From Hydrogenophilales bacterium 16-61-112 (GTDB taxonomy: Bacteria; Pseudomonadota; Gammaproteobacteria; Burkholderiales; Thiobacillaceae), in assembly GCA_002257045.1 (NCBI GenBank), contig NCHD01000014.1, forward strand, positions 1 to 46,406: DNA of 46,406 bases, written 5' to 3'. The translations under genes and the position numbers were made by a program. The notes under the pieces are model-generated. The model saw only the letters and a program-made list of their open reading frames with translations, did no database searches and was not told the DNA's origin. Position 1 is the first letter of the stretch. Each line of letters opens with the position of its first letter. This document shows positions 17,988 to 26,606 of this stretch, one piece after another.

Positions 17988-18305
17988 TCAGCCCGTGCTC
18001 CAGGCGCGCGGCCGCCGCATGCCGGCGATCTTGCAGGCCTGTTTCACGTAGCCGTAGGGATAGAGCAGGAACAGCTTTTTCTGCGCGTCCTTGCCGTAGT
18101 GCCCGGCCAGGTGCTTGATGACGAAGCGGGCATCGGCGATGACCTGATGTTCCTCGAAATAGTCGCGCATGAAATGGATCGTGTCCCAGTGGTCGTCGGT
18201 GAGCGGGATGTTTTCCTCCTCGGCGAGGGCGCGCGCCACGTCCTCGTTCCAGTCACCGGGCTCGATCAAATAGCCTTCGGTGTCGCGTTCGGGCAGGGTG
18301 CTCAT
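17988..18305 (-). CDS. DsrC/TusE-family protein with only the inner cysteine
   Basis: The 105-residue protein has the family pattern RDTEGYLIEPGDW, LTDDHWDTIHFMRDYFEEH and the C-terminal KQACKIAG. Classical DsrC carries two redox cysteines on its flexible C-terminal arm, 11 residues apart, and shuttles sulfur as a trisulfide. Here the inner one is present (C91) but the penultimate one is replaced by tryptophan (W102), and the tail ends AWSTG. TusE proteins show the opposite: they keep the terminal cysteine. Sulfur transfer by the normal mechanism is therefore unlikely, and a regulatory or binding role is more plausible (inference). The ATG at 18305 has AGGAGAATCCG upstream. It sits between the SQR-like flavoprotein and nnrS in the nar block. 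Confidence 0.82.
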   Translation of the reverse strand: MSTLPERDTEGYLIEPGDWNEDVARALAEEENIPLTDDHWDTIHFMRDYFEEHQVIADARFVIKHLAGHYGKDAQKKLFLLYPYGYVKQACKIAGMRRPRAWSTG

Positions 18306-18356
18306 CGGATTCTCCTGAGTGGCGGGGGGGCTCGTATTCTGACAGGCGGGCGTGGC

Positions 18357-19895
18357 TCAGGTGCCGCCGCCGTGGAATTCGACGCCGGGCTGGCGTTCCG
18401 GCAGGTCGGCCACCAGCAGTTCGCGGCGGGCGAGCGCCATCGCCTCGACCTCGTCGCCACCCAGGCAGGATTTGGCGTCGGAGACTGCGGCGGCCAGCAA
18501 CTCGGCAGCCAGGACGGCGGGTTCGCGCCCCACCGATTGGGCGAGCGCACGCAGTTCGAGGCAGGGGTCTTGCTGCAGGTGGATTTCCAGCGGCTTGCCG
18601 CTACCCGCAAGCGTCTGGGGCCGGCTTTGCCCTGTCAGCACCTGGTTCATCACGCCGGCGACGTGGGAGACGATCGAAGCGATCTGGCCCGCCGGCTGCT
18701 GCCGGATCTTGTTGATGAAATATTTCTCGAAATCGATTTTTGCCTGGTGCACCCAGCGGCCCTGGCGCATCCAGTTGATGTCGCGCAGCGGCACCTGCGG
18801 CTCGGACAGATACGCTGCGCCGTCGCGGCCCATGTCGTTGAGCCATTTGGCGCGCTGCGGCACGTGGCTCGTCAGCGGCGCATCGTGGATCAGCGCGAGA
18901 ATGTTCTGCACCACGATTTCGCCGGCTTTCGAGATCGAATACACCGAGTCGGGCGCGCCCACCGGCACCGGCGTCTTGTCCACGGGCGGTTGCGCCACGC
19001 AGGCGCCGAGCGCGAATACGTTGGGGTAGTCGGGATTGCGCAGATATTCGTCGACCACGACCAGCCCGCGCGCGTCGACCAGTCCGCTTGCGCTGCGCAC
19101 GCCGGGTACGCCGCCGAACGCCGGCCAGAACATCGAATAGGCGAAGGGCAGGGTGTGGGTCTGCTTGTCGTTGCCAGCGGCGTCGAGCTCGGTGATGTGG
19201 AGCGTGTCCTTGTCGATGCGGGTCGTGCGCGCATTGCAGATAGCGCTGATTTTGGTGTCGACCAGCGCGGCGGTCACCGCGCCGCGGCTGGCGCCTTCGC
19301 CGCCGAGTCCGAGGTGGCCGGGCCAGGGTTCGGGCGTCACCAGGGTGATGCTCACCCGCTCGCGGATGTTGCGCCGCTTGAGGTCGGCATCGATCAGAAA
19401 CGCATACTCGTAAAGCGGCCCCAGCACGCTGGCGCCCGGCGCCGCGCCGATCACGATGGGACCGGGGCGGCGCACGAATTCGCGGTAGGCCGCGAGCGCC
19501 TGATCGGCCTGATCGATATGAATGACCGACTGGGTATGCTCGGCAAGGCCGGGAATCGCGTCGGACTGGCCGACCACTCCGGTGGCGATCAGCAGGATGT
19601 CGTAGAACAGCGTATCGCCGTTGTCCAGATCGACCTGGATCATGTCGGGCTGGATGCGTCTGACTGCGCTGTGGATGAACTTGATGCCGCGCGATTCGAG
19701 ATAGGGGCCGATCGGAAAGGCGATATCGGACCGCTCGCGCCAGCCCATCGCGATCCAGGGGTTCGACGGTACGAAGTGGAAGTAGGGCTTGTCCGACACC
19801 ACCGTCACTTCGTCGTGCGGGCCCAGCTTGGCTTTCAGTGCGTAGGCCGCGGATACGCCTGCGATGCCGGCGCCCAGGATGACAACATGCGTCAT
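18357..19895 (-). CDS. SQR-like FAD-dependent oxidoreductase with a C-terminal extension
   Basis: This 512-residue flavoprotein starts with the dinucleotide fold VVILGAGIAGVSAAYAL (residues 4-20) and contains YFHFVPSNPWIAMGW, LLIATG at 101-106 and PVPVGAPDSVYSISKAGEIVVQNI in pieces near 309-332, all typical of the sulfide:quinone oxidoreductase branch. The position that usually holds a redox cysteine in S-x-C-H-x-D is I125 (SVIHID), and the region before the last FAD motif (GLVDARG, near 273) also lacks the cysteine seen in relatives; C299 is kept. Sulfide oxidation by the standard mechanism is thus doubtful. Residues from about 401 form an extra 110-residue tail of unknown function. The ATG at 19895 is supported by AGGAGACTG. 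It lies 26 bases after narI. Confidence 0.75.
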   Translation of the reverse strand: MTHVVILGAGIAGVSAAYALKAKLGPHDEVTVVSDKPYFHFVPSNPWIAMGWRERSDIAFPIGPYLESRGIKFIHSAVRRIQPDMIQVDLDNGDTLFYDILLIATGVVGQSDAIPGLAEHTQSVIHIDQADQALAAYREFVRRPGPIVIGAAPGASVLGPLYEYAFLIDADLKRRNIRERVSITLVTPEPWPGHLGLGGEGASRGAVTAALVDTKISAICNARTTRIDKDTLHITELDAAGNDKQTHTLPFAYSMFWPAFGGVPGVRSASGLVDARGLVVVDEYLRNPDYPNVFALGACVAQPPVDKTPVPVGAPDSVYSISKAGEIVVQNILALIHDAPLTSHVPQRAKWLNDMGRDGAAYLSEPQVPLRDINWMRQGRWVHQAKIDFEKYFINKIRQQPAGQIASIVSHVAGVMNQVLTGQSRPQTLAGSGKPLEIHLQQDPCLELRALAQSVGREPAVLAAELLAAAVSDAKSCLGGDEVEAMALARRELLVADLPERQPGVEFHGGGT

Positions 19896-19921
19896 TTCAG
19901 TCTCCTTGATTGATTTTGAAG

Positions 19922-20605
19922 TCATCCGCGCGGACGCACCAGCTGCCAGGTGCGCACCAGATAGGTCGTGGCGGCAAAACCGCTCCACACATGTACCAGC
20001 CGGGTGAACGGGAAGATGAGAAAGATCGTCATGCCAAGCAACAGATGGGTCTTGAAGATCCAGCCCGCACCTTCCAGCAGCTCGACCGCGCCGCCGCGAA
20101 AAGTGACGATGCGCTGCCCCCACTCGGCCAGGCGAATCATCATGCTGCCGTCCAGATGTTGCGCCGACAGCGGGATGGTCGCCAGGCCCAGCACCAGCTG
20201 CAGCCACAGCAGCAGCAGGATCACGATGTCGCTGGTTTTGGAGGTGACGCGGATGCGCGGCTCGGTCAGGCGGCGGTGCAGCAGCAGCGTAATGCCGATG
20301 AAGGCCAGCACGCCCGCCGTGCCGCCCGAGACCATGGCCAGAATCTGCTTGGCACCGGCGCTCATGAAGGGCTCATAGATGAAGTGCGGCGTCAGCATGC
20401 CGACGAAGTGGCCGAAGAACAGGAACAGCACGCCGATGTGGAACAGGTTGCTGCCCAATCGCAGCTGGCCGCGTCGCAACAGCTGCGACGAGTCGCTCTT
20501 CCATGTGTATTGCTCACGGTCGAAGCGGATCAGGCTGCCGAGAAAAAAGACAGACAGGGCGATGTACGGATAAATACCGAACAGGAAATGTTGCGAGTAG
20601 GACAT
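19922..20605 (-). CDS. narI: Respiratory nitrate reductase gamma subunit
   Basis: The 227-residue cytochrome b subunit anchors NarGH to the membrane, oxidises quinol on the periplasmic side and passes electrons inward. Five hydrophobic helices are visible. The four haem-ligating histidines fall at H56 and H66 (NLFHIGVLFLFFGH) and H187 and H205 (KTHLLLG, RLVHVWS), the same numbers as in E. coli as I recall them. The ATG at 20605 follows GGAGGAGCCAATC. It is intact. It lies 24 bases from narJ. Because narG in the same cluster is broken, this subunit may have no active partner unless a second copy exists elsewhere. Confidence 0.95.
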   Translation of the reverse strand: MSYSQHFLFGIYPYIALSVFFLGSLIRFDREQYTWKSDSSQLLRRGQLRLGSNLFHIGVLFLFFGHFVGMLTPHFIYEPFMSAGAKQILAMVSGGTAGVLAFIGITLLLHRRLTEPRIRVTSKTSDIVILLLLWLQLVLGLATIPLSAQHLDGSMMIRLAEWGQRIVTFRGGAVELLEGAGWIFKTHLLLGMTIFLIFPFTRLVHVWSGFAATTYLVRTWQLVRPRG

Positions 20606-20629
20606 GATTGGCTCCTCCAGAAGAATGCG

Positions 20630-21286
20630 TCAGGCAGCCGCCTGGCGGTGCGGTTTCGGCATCTGCACCACCGATACCTGCGGGCCCGGGTTCATCAGGG
20701 GTTCGACACCGTCCGCCGACGGGCCGAACAGTTCCATCGCCTCGTCCATGTCGCGCACCGGCGGTTCGGCCAGTTCCAGCGCGGCCACTGGCGACAAGGC
20801 TTCCAGCAGCTGGAACGCGGTGGCGTAGGGGCTGCCGTTGGCGTCGAGCTTGCGGCCGATGGTAGCGAGCACGTGCACGGCGTCGCCCAGCAGTTCGAGC
20901 GCTTCGCCGGCCGGCAGCAGCGAGAGGAATTCCAGAAACAGTGGTACGTAGTCCGGCAACTCGGAGGCGCTGGCGTCGAAGTCGTACTTCCAGTATTCGC
21001 TCAGCAGGTCAATCATCGCCGAGCCGCGGTCGCGCGATTCACCGTGAATGTGCTCGAACAGGTGCAGCGAATGCGAGGGGTTGCGGTCGAAGGTGGCGAC
21101 GTAGTTTTCCTGCAACTCGATAAGCGTCGATTCGCGCAGCAGGGCGAACAGCGGCGCCAGTTTGGTGTGCGCTTCGCCGTTGATGTCGGCCTCGGTCGCC
21201 AGCGCGGCTTCCAGTTCGGGCAGGGCCGCCAGCCAGTCGGATTCGGGGTAGGTCAGCAGGATCGATAGGACTTTAAAGGTTTTCAT
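20630..21286 (-). CDS. narJ: Nitrate reductase molybdenum cofactor assembly chaperone
   Basis: The 218-residue cytoplasmic chaperone belongs to the NarJ/TorD all-helical family that holds apo-NarGH until the molybdenum cofactor and the haems are in place. It begins MKTFKVLSILLTYPESDWLA and contains NYVATFDRNPSHSLHLFEHIHGESRDRG in parts, with the family core LFEHIHGESRDRG and YVPLFLEFLS. The ATG at 21286 has AAGGAGCCCCCATC upstream. It is 12 bases after narH. Apparently intact. Confidence 0.93.
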   Translation of the reverse strand: MKTFKVLSILLTYPESDWLAALPELEAALATEADINGEAHTKLAPLFALLRESTLIELQENYVATFDRNPSHSLHLFEHIHGESRDRGSAMIDLLSEYWKYDFDASASELPDYVPLFLEFLSLLPAGEALELLGDAVHVLATIGRKLDANGSPYATAFQLLEALSPVAALELAEPPVRDMDEAMELFGPSADGVEPLMNPGPQVSVVQMPKPHRQAAA

Positions 21287-21298
21287 GATGGGGGCTCC

Positions 21299-22846
21299 TT
21301 AACCGGTTTTCTTCTTGGCGTGCAGTTGCGACAGATCGACCGGCACCGAATTTTTGCGGTTGCCGAACAGCGTGGTCTTGGGCGATACGCCGTCCGAGCA
21401 GCCGTTGCCGAAGGTGAAGCCGCAGCTCGATTTCTCCTCGAAGGTGTTAAGCGCTTCTTCGCGATGTCCGGACGGAATGACGAAACGGTCTTCGTAGTTG
21501 GCGATCGCGAGGTAGCGGTACATCTCGTCGGCCTGCGCGGAGGTCAGCCCCACCTGGTCGAGCGCGGCGGTGTTGGGGATGCCTTCTACCGATTTGCCGC
21601 GCATATAGGCGCGCATCGCCAGCAGGCGGTCGAGCGCGGTGATTACCGGTTGCTCCTTGCCGCCGGTGAGCAGGTTGGCGAGGTAGGTGATGGGGATGCG
21701 CAGCGACTTGGTGTCGGGGATGATGCCGTTCATGCCCATCTGGCCAGATTCTGCCGCAGCCTGGATCGGCGAGAGCGGGGGCACATACCACACCATCGGC
21801 AGCGTGCGGTATTCCGGGTGCAGCGGGAAGGCGATCTTCCAGTCGATGGCCATCTTGTACACCGGCGATTTCACTGCCGCTTCGAGCCAGGCTTCCGGGA
21901 TGCCTTCGGCGCGCGCGGCGGCGATGACTGCGGGATCGTTGGGGTCGAGGAAAATCTTCAGCTGCGCTTCGTAGAGCTCCTTCTCGTCGGTGACGCTGGC
22001 GGCTTCTTCGATGCGGTCGGCGTCGTACAGGATCACGCCGAGGTAGCGGATGCGGCCGACGCAGGATTCCGAGCACACGGTCGGCTGGCCCGCCTCGATG
22101 CGCGGATAGCAGAAGATGCACTTCTCGGCCTTGCCGCTCTTCCAGTTGAAATAGATCTTCTTGTAGGGGCAGCCGGAGATGCACATGCGCCAGCCGCGGC
22201 ACTTGTCCTGGTCGACCAGGACGATGCCGTCTTCCTCGCGCTTGTAGATTGAGCCGGATGGGCAGGAGGCGACGCAGGTAGGGTTAAGACAGTGCTCGCA
22301 CAGCCGTGGCAGATACATCAGGAAGGTGTTTTCGAACGTCGAGTGCATTTCCTTCTGCACGTTGTCGAAGTTCTTGTCGCGGCTGCGCGAGGCAAACTCG
22401 CCGCCGAGGTCGTCTTCCCAGTTCGGACCCCAGTTGATCTTGTCCATCTTCTTGCCGGTGATGGCGGAGATCGGCCGTGCGGTCGGCGGCGTCTGCGACA
22501 GCGGCGCCTTCTGCAGATGTTGGTAATCGTAGGTGAACGGCTCGTAGTAGTCGTCGATTTCCGGCATGTTGGGGTTGCTGAAAATATTGGCGAGGATTTT
22601 CAGCTTGCTGCCCTGACGCGGTTCGAGCTTGCCGTCGCCCTTGAGCTTCCAGCCGCCGTTCCAGATGTCCTGGTTTTCCCACTGCTTGGGATAGCCGATG
22701 CCGGGCTTCGACTCGACGTTGTTGAACCAGGCGTATTCCATGCCTTCGCGCGAGGTCCACACGTTCTTGCAGGTGATCGAGCAGGTATGGCAGCCGATGC
22801 ACTTGTCGAGGTTCAGCACCATCGCAATTTGCGCACGTACTTTCAT
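21299..22846 (-). CDS. narH: Respiratory nitrate reductase beta subunit
   Basis: The 515-residue iron-sulfur subunit transfers electrons between NarI haems and NarG. Four cysteine clusters are visible: the first is C16-x2-C19-x2-C22-x3-C26 (DKCIGCHTCSITCKN), then LCEHCLNPTCVASCPSG, DKCRGWRMCISGCPYKK and KCIFCYPRIEAGQPTVCSESC read in parts. The tryptophan in CRGWRMC replaces a cysteine and marks the [3Fe-4S] site, as is normal for NarH. Length and motifs are those of the E. coli subunit. Its ATG overlaps the narG stop by four bases (ATGA), so it depends on translation reaching the end of narG, which the frameshift in narG should prevent or reduce. Confidence 0.96.
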   Translation of the reverse strand: MKVRAQIAMVLNLDKCIGCHTCSITCKNVWTSREGMEYAWFNNVESKPGIGYPKQWENQDIWNGGWKLKGDGKLEPRQGSKLKILANIFSNPNMPEIDDYYEPFTYDYQHLQKAPLSQTPPTARPISAITGKKMDKINWGPNWEDDLGGEFASRSRDKNFDNVQKEMHSTFENTFLMYLPRLCEHCLNPTCVASCPSGSIYKREEDGIVLVDQDKCRGWRMCISGCPYKKIYFNWKSGKAEKCIFCYPRIEAGQPTVCSESCVGRIRYLGVILYDADRIEEAASVTDEKELYEAQLKIFLDPNDPAVIAAARAEGIPEAWLEAAVKSPVYKMAIDWKIAFPLHPEYRTLPMVWYVPPLSPIQAAAESGQMGMNGIIPDTKSLRIPITYLANLLTGGKEQPVITALDRLLAMRAYMRGKSVEGIPNTAALDQVGLTSAQADEMYRYLAIANYEDRFVIPSGHREEALNTFEEKSSCGFTFGNGCSDGVSPKTTLFGNRKNSVPVDLSQLHAKKKTG

Positions 22847-25800
22847 GTTGTTACTCCTTGGTTACGTTGCTCGACCAGCGGGCCTTCCATCCAGTCGACC
22901 TTCTTCATCTTGCGCACGATCACGTATTCGTCGCGGTTGGAGCCGACCGTGCCGTAGTAGTTGAAGCCGTAGGCCAGCTGCGCGTAGCCGCCGATCATGT
23001 GCGTGGGCTTGGTGATGGTGCGCGTCACCGAGTTGTGGATGCCGCCGCGGAAGCCGCTCACCTCCGCGCCGGGCACGTTGATGATCTTTTCCTGCGCGTG
23101 ATACATCAGGCACATGCCCTTGGGCACACGCTGGCTGACCACGACGCGCGCGGTCAGCGTGCCGTTGACGTTGAACACCTCGACCCAGTCGTTGTCGACC
23201 AGCCCGGCTTGCTTGGCTTCGATCTCGGACACCCAGACGTGGGGGCCGCCGCGCGACAAGGTCAGCATGCGCAGGTTGTCGGTGTAGGTGCTGTGGATGC
23301 CCCACTTCTGGTGCGGGGTAATCCAGTTGAGCACCAGTTCGTGGTTGCCGTTGGGCGTCTTGCCCAGCATCGGCGCAATCGTCTTGGTGTCGACCGGCGG
23401 CTTGTAGACGCACAGGCCCTCGCCGAAATCCAGCATCCACTGGTGATCCTGGTAGAACTGCTGGCGGCCGGTCAGGGTGCGCCATGGGATCAGCTCGTGC
23501 ACGTTGGTGTAGCCGGCGTTGTAGGACACGTGCTCGGATTCCAGACCCGACCAGGTCGGCGAGGAAATGATCTTGCGCGGCTGCGCCACGACGTCGCGGA
23601 AGCGGATCTTGTCGTCCTCGCGCGGAAGCGCCAGATGGGTGTGATCGCGACCGGTGATTTTCGACAGCGCTTTCCAGGCTTTTACCGCCACCTGGCCGTT
23701 GGTTTCCGGCGCCAGCATCAGGATGACTTCGCAGGCGTCGATGGCCGACTCGATCCGGGGCAACCCCTTGGCGACGCCTTCCTCGGTGACGGTGTAATTA
23801 AGCTCAGCCAGCTGCTGCACCTCGTCTTCCGTGTTCCAGCTGATGCCCTTGCCGCCGTTGCCGATCTTGGTCAACAAGGGGCCGAGCGCGGTGAACTTCT
23901 TGTAGGTATCGCCGTAATCGCGCGTCACCACCGTCATGCTCGGCATGGTCTTGCCCGGGATGGCGTCGACCTCGCCTTTTTTCCAGTCGCGCACCGCCAT
24001 GCTTTGGCCCAGCTCGGACGGGGTGTCGTGCATCAGTGGCGTCATCACCAGGTCTTTCTGGGTGCCCAGATGGATGGCTGCGATTTCGGAGAACTTCTTC
24101 GCGATGGTCTTGTAGATATCCCAGTCAGACTTCGACTCCCACAGCGGCTGCACCGCCTCGCTCAAGGGATGGATGAAGGGGTGCATATCCGAGGTGTTGA
24201 GGTCGTCCTTCTCGTACCAGGTGGACGACGGCAGCACGATGTCGGAATACAGGCACGTGGTCGACATGCGGAAGTCGAGCGTCACCAGCAGGTCGAGCTT
24301 GCCTTCGGCGCCCTTGTCATGCCACACCACCTCCTTCGGCTTGGCCTCGCCGAGCTCGCCAAGGTCCGGCCCAAGCACCGCGTTCTGGGTACCAAGCAGG
24401 TACTTAAGGAAATACTCGTGGCCCTTGCCAGACGACCCCAGCAGGTTGGAGCGCCAGACGAACATGTTGCGCGGGAAGTTCTTCGGATTGTCAGGATCTT
24501 CGCAGGCGAACTTGATTGCGCCGCTCTTGATCTGCTCGACCGCATATTTGATGGGGTCGATACCGGCGGCGTCGGCCGCTTTGGTGATCTCCAGCGGATT
24601 GACATCCAGTTGCGGGGCGGATGGCAGCCAGCCCATGCGCTCGGCGCGTACGTTGAAGTCGATCAGCCGGTAATCGCCCAGATCCTTGTTGGCGGTAGGC
24701 GAGAGGATCTCGGATGCCGCCAGCTTCTCGTGGCGCCACTGGCTGGTGTGGGCGTAGAAGTAAGAAGTGGAGTTCATCTGGCGTGATGGACGATGCCAGT
24801 CGAGACCGAACGCCAGCGGCGCCCAGCCGGTCTGCGGCCGCAGTTTTTCCTGGCCGACGTAATGTGCCCAGCCGCCGCCCGACTGACCGATACAGCCGCA
24901 CATCATCAGCAAGTTGATGATGCCGCGGTAGATCATGTCGTTGTGATACCAGTGGTTCAGCGCCGCGCCGAGGATGACCATGGATTTGCCGTGGGTCTTG
25001 TCGGCGTTGTCGGCAAACTCGCGCGCCACCGTGATGATGTCGGCGCGTGGCACGCCGCAATGCTTCTCGGCCCAGGCCGGGGTGTAGGGCACATTGTCGT
25101 CGTAGCTGGTGGGAAGGTTCGGCCCGCCGAGGCCGCGGTCGACGCCGTAGTTAGCCAGGGTCAGGTCGTAGACGGTGGCGATGCGCACGTCGCGGCCGCC
25201 GACGCTGATGATCTTGACCGGCATGTTGCGGGCGAGCAGGTCATCCTGGTCACCACCGAAGTAGGGGAACGCCACTTCGACGATTTCATCCTCATTTCCC
25301 AGCAGGGTGAGCTGCGGCTTCACGTCCTTGCCGGAATAGCCGTCGCGCATTTCCAGGTTCCACGCACCCGACTGCCCCCACCTGAATCCGATCGACCCGT
25401 TGGGCGCGACCAGATAGCCGGTATTTTCGTCGTACACCACCGTTTTCCACTCGGGGTTGTTGTCCTGTCCCATGTTGCCGGTGAGATCGGAAGCACGCAG
25501 GTAACGGTCGGCGATCAGCTTGCCGTCATGCTCTTTCAGCATCACCAGCATGGGATGGTCGTTGTACTGGCGGCAGTAGGTATCGAAATACTCGCTGCGA
25601 TTCTTGTTGTGGAATTCGGACAGGATGACGTGGCCCATCGCCAGCGCCAGCGCGGCATCGGTGCCCTGTTTGGGGGCCAGCCAGATGTCGCCGAACTTGA
25701 CCATTTCGCCGTAGTCGCTGGATACCGCGACGGTCTTGGTGCCCTTGTAGCGCACCTCGGTGTAGAAGTGGGCGTCGGGCGTGCGGGTCTGCGGCACGTT

Positions 25801-26507
25801 GGAGCCCCACACCATCAGATAAGTCGAGTTGTACCAGTCGGCCGATTCCGGCACGTCGGTCTGCTCGCCCCACCGCCGCCGATCAGCGACATGTAGCGGC
25901 TGCCTGCGGCATAGCTCACCATCGACATCGCCGGGATCGGCGAGAAACCGTAGATGCGGTCGGGGCCGAATTCCTTGATGGTGAAGACGTTGGCGGCGGC
26001 GATCATTTCCGTCACCTCGTCCCACTTGGCTCGCACGAAGCCGCCCTGGCCGCGAATCGACTTGTAGCGCCTGGCCTTCTCGGGATTCTGGCTGATCGAC
26101 TTCCAGGCATCCACCGGGTCCATCGACTTCCTCGCCTCGCGCCACATTTCCATCAGGCGGCCGCGAATCAGCGGGTATTTCACGCGCTGCGCCGAATACA
26201 CGTACCAGGAATAGCTGGCGCCGCGTGGACAGCCGCGCGGTTCGTGGTTGGGCAGATCGGCGCGGGTACGCGGGTAATCGGTCTGCTGGATTTCCCAGGT
26301 AATCAGGCCGTTCTTGACGAAGATTTTCCAGCTGCACGAGCCGGTGCAGTTCACCCCGTGGGTGGACCGCACCACCTTGTCGTGCTGCCAGCGGCTGCGG
26401 TAGGCATTCTCCCAGCTGCGATCTTCGTTGCTGACGGCGCCGTGGCCATCTGAAAATTCGGAGACGGTCTTCTTGAAGAAGGTCAATCTATCGAGGAAGT
26501 GACTCAT
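22843..26507 (-). pseudogene. narG: Respiratory nitrate reductase alpha subunit, disrupted by an internal deletion and frameshift
   Basis: The intact enzyme is the cytoplasmic molybdoprotein that reduces nitrate to nitrite. From the ATG at 26507 the frame matches NarG through FS0 ligands H50, C54, C58 and C93 to MSMVSYAAGSRYMSLIGG (ending at 25875). After two leftover bases the family sequence resumes in a different frame as WGEQTDVPESADWYNS at 25872 and continues to a normal C-terminus (VGSNRDEYVIVRKMKKVDWM). Relative to E. coli, 19 residues between GG and WGEQ are missing, about 55 bp net. The lost part includes YDWYCDLPPASP, whose aspartate (Asp222, mature numbering) ligates molybdenum. 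As written, translation ends at 25815 after about 230 residues. The 55-bp length is not a typical homopolymer error, but an assembly fault is possible. Confidence 0.9.
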
Positions 26508-26606
26508 TTGTTGCTCCTTACAGTCGCTCATGATGAGCGGTTAGCAGTGAACGGTGAGCGGTGGGTGGGATTGCGGTTTTTCCGCTCCCTGCTCACCGCT
26601 TTCCGC
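26508..26606 (-). repeat. Short G-rich repeats and inverted repeat between narK2 and narG
   Basis: The spacer between narK2 and narG contains repeated GTGAGCGGT-like units. CGGTGAGC at 26552-26559 and GCTCACCG at 26591-26598 are exact reverse complements, 31 bases apart, so the transcript could fold here. No T-run follows the stem on the minus strand, so it is more likely a processing, stability or repeat element than a terminator. Confidence 0.45.

Noticed and set aside
21299-22846. Trp in place of a cysteine in the third iron-sulfur motif of NarH as a mutation
   Set aside because: This tryptophan is normal in NarH and marks the [3Fe-4S] cluster.
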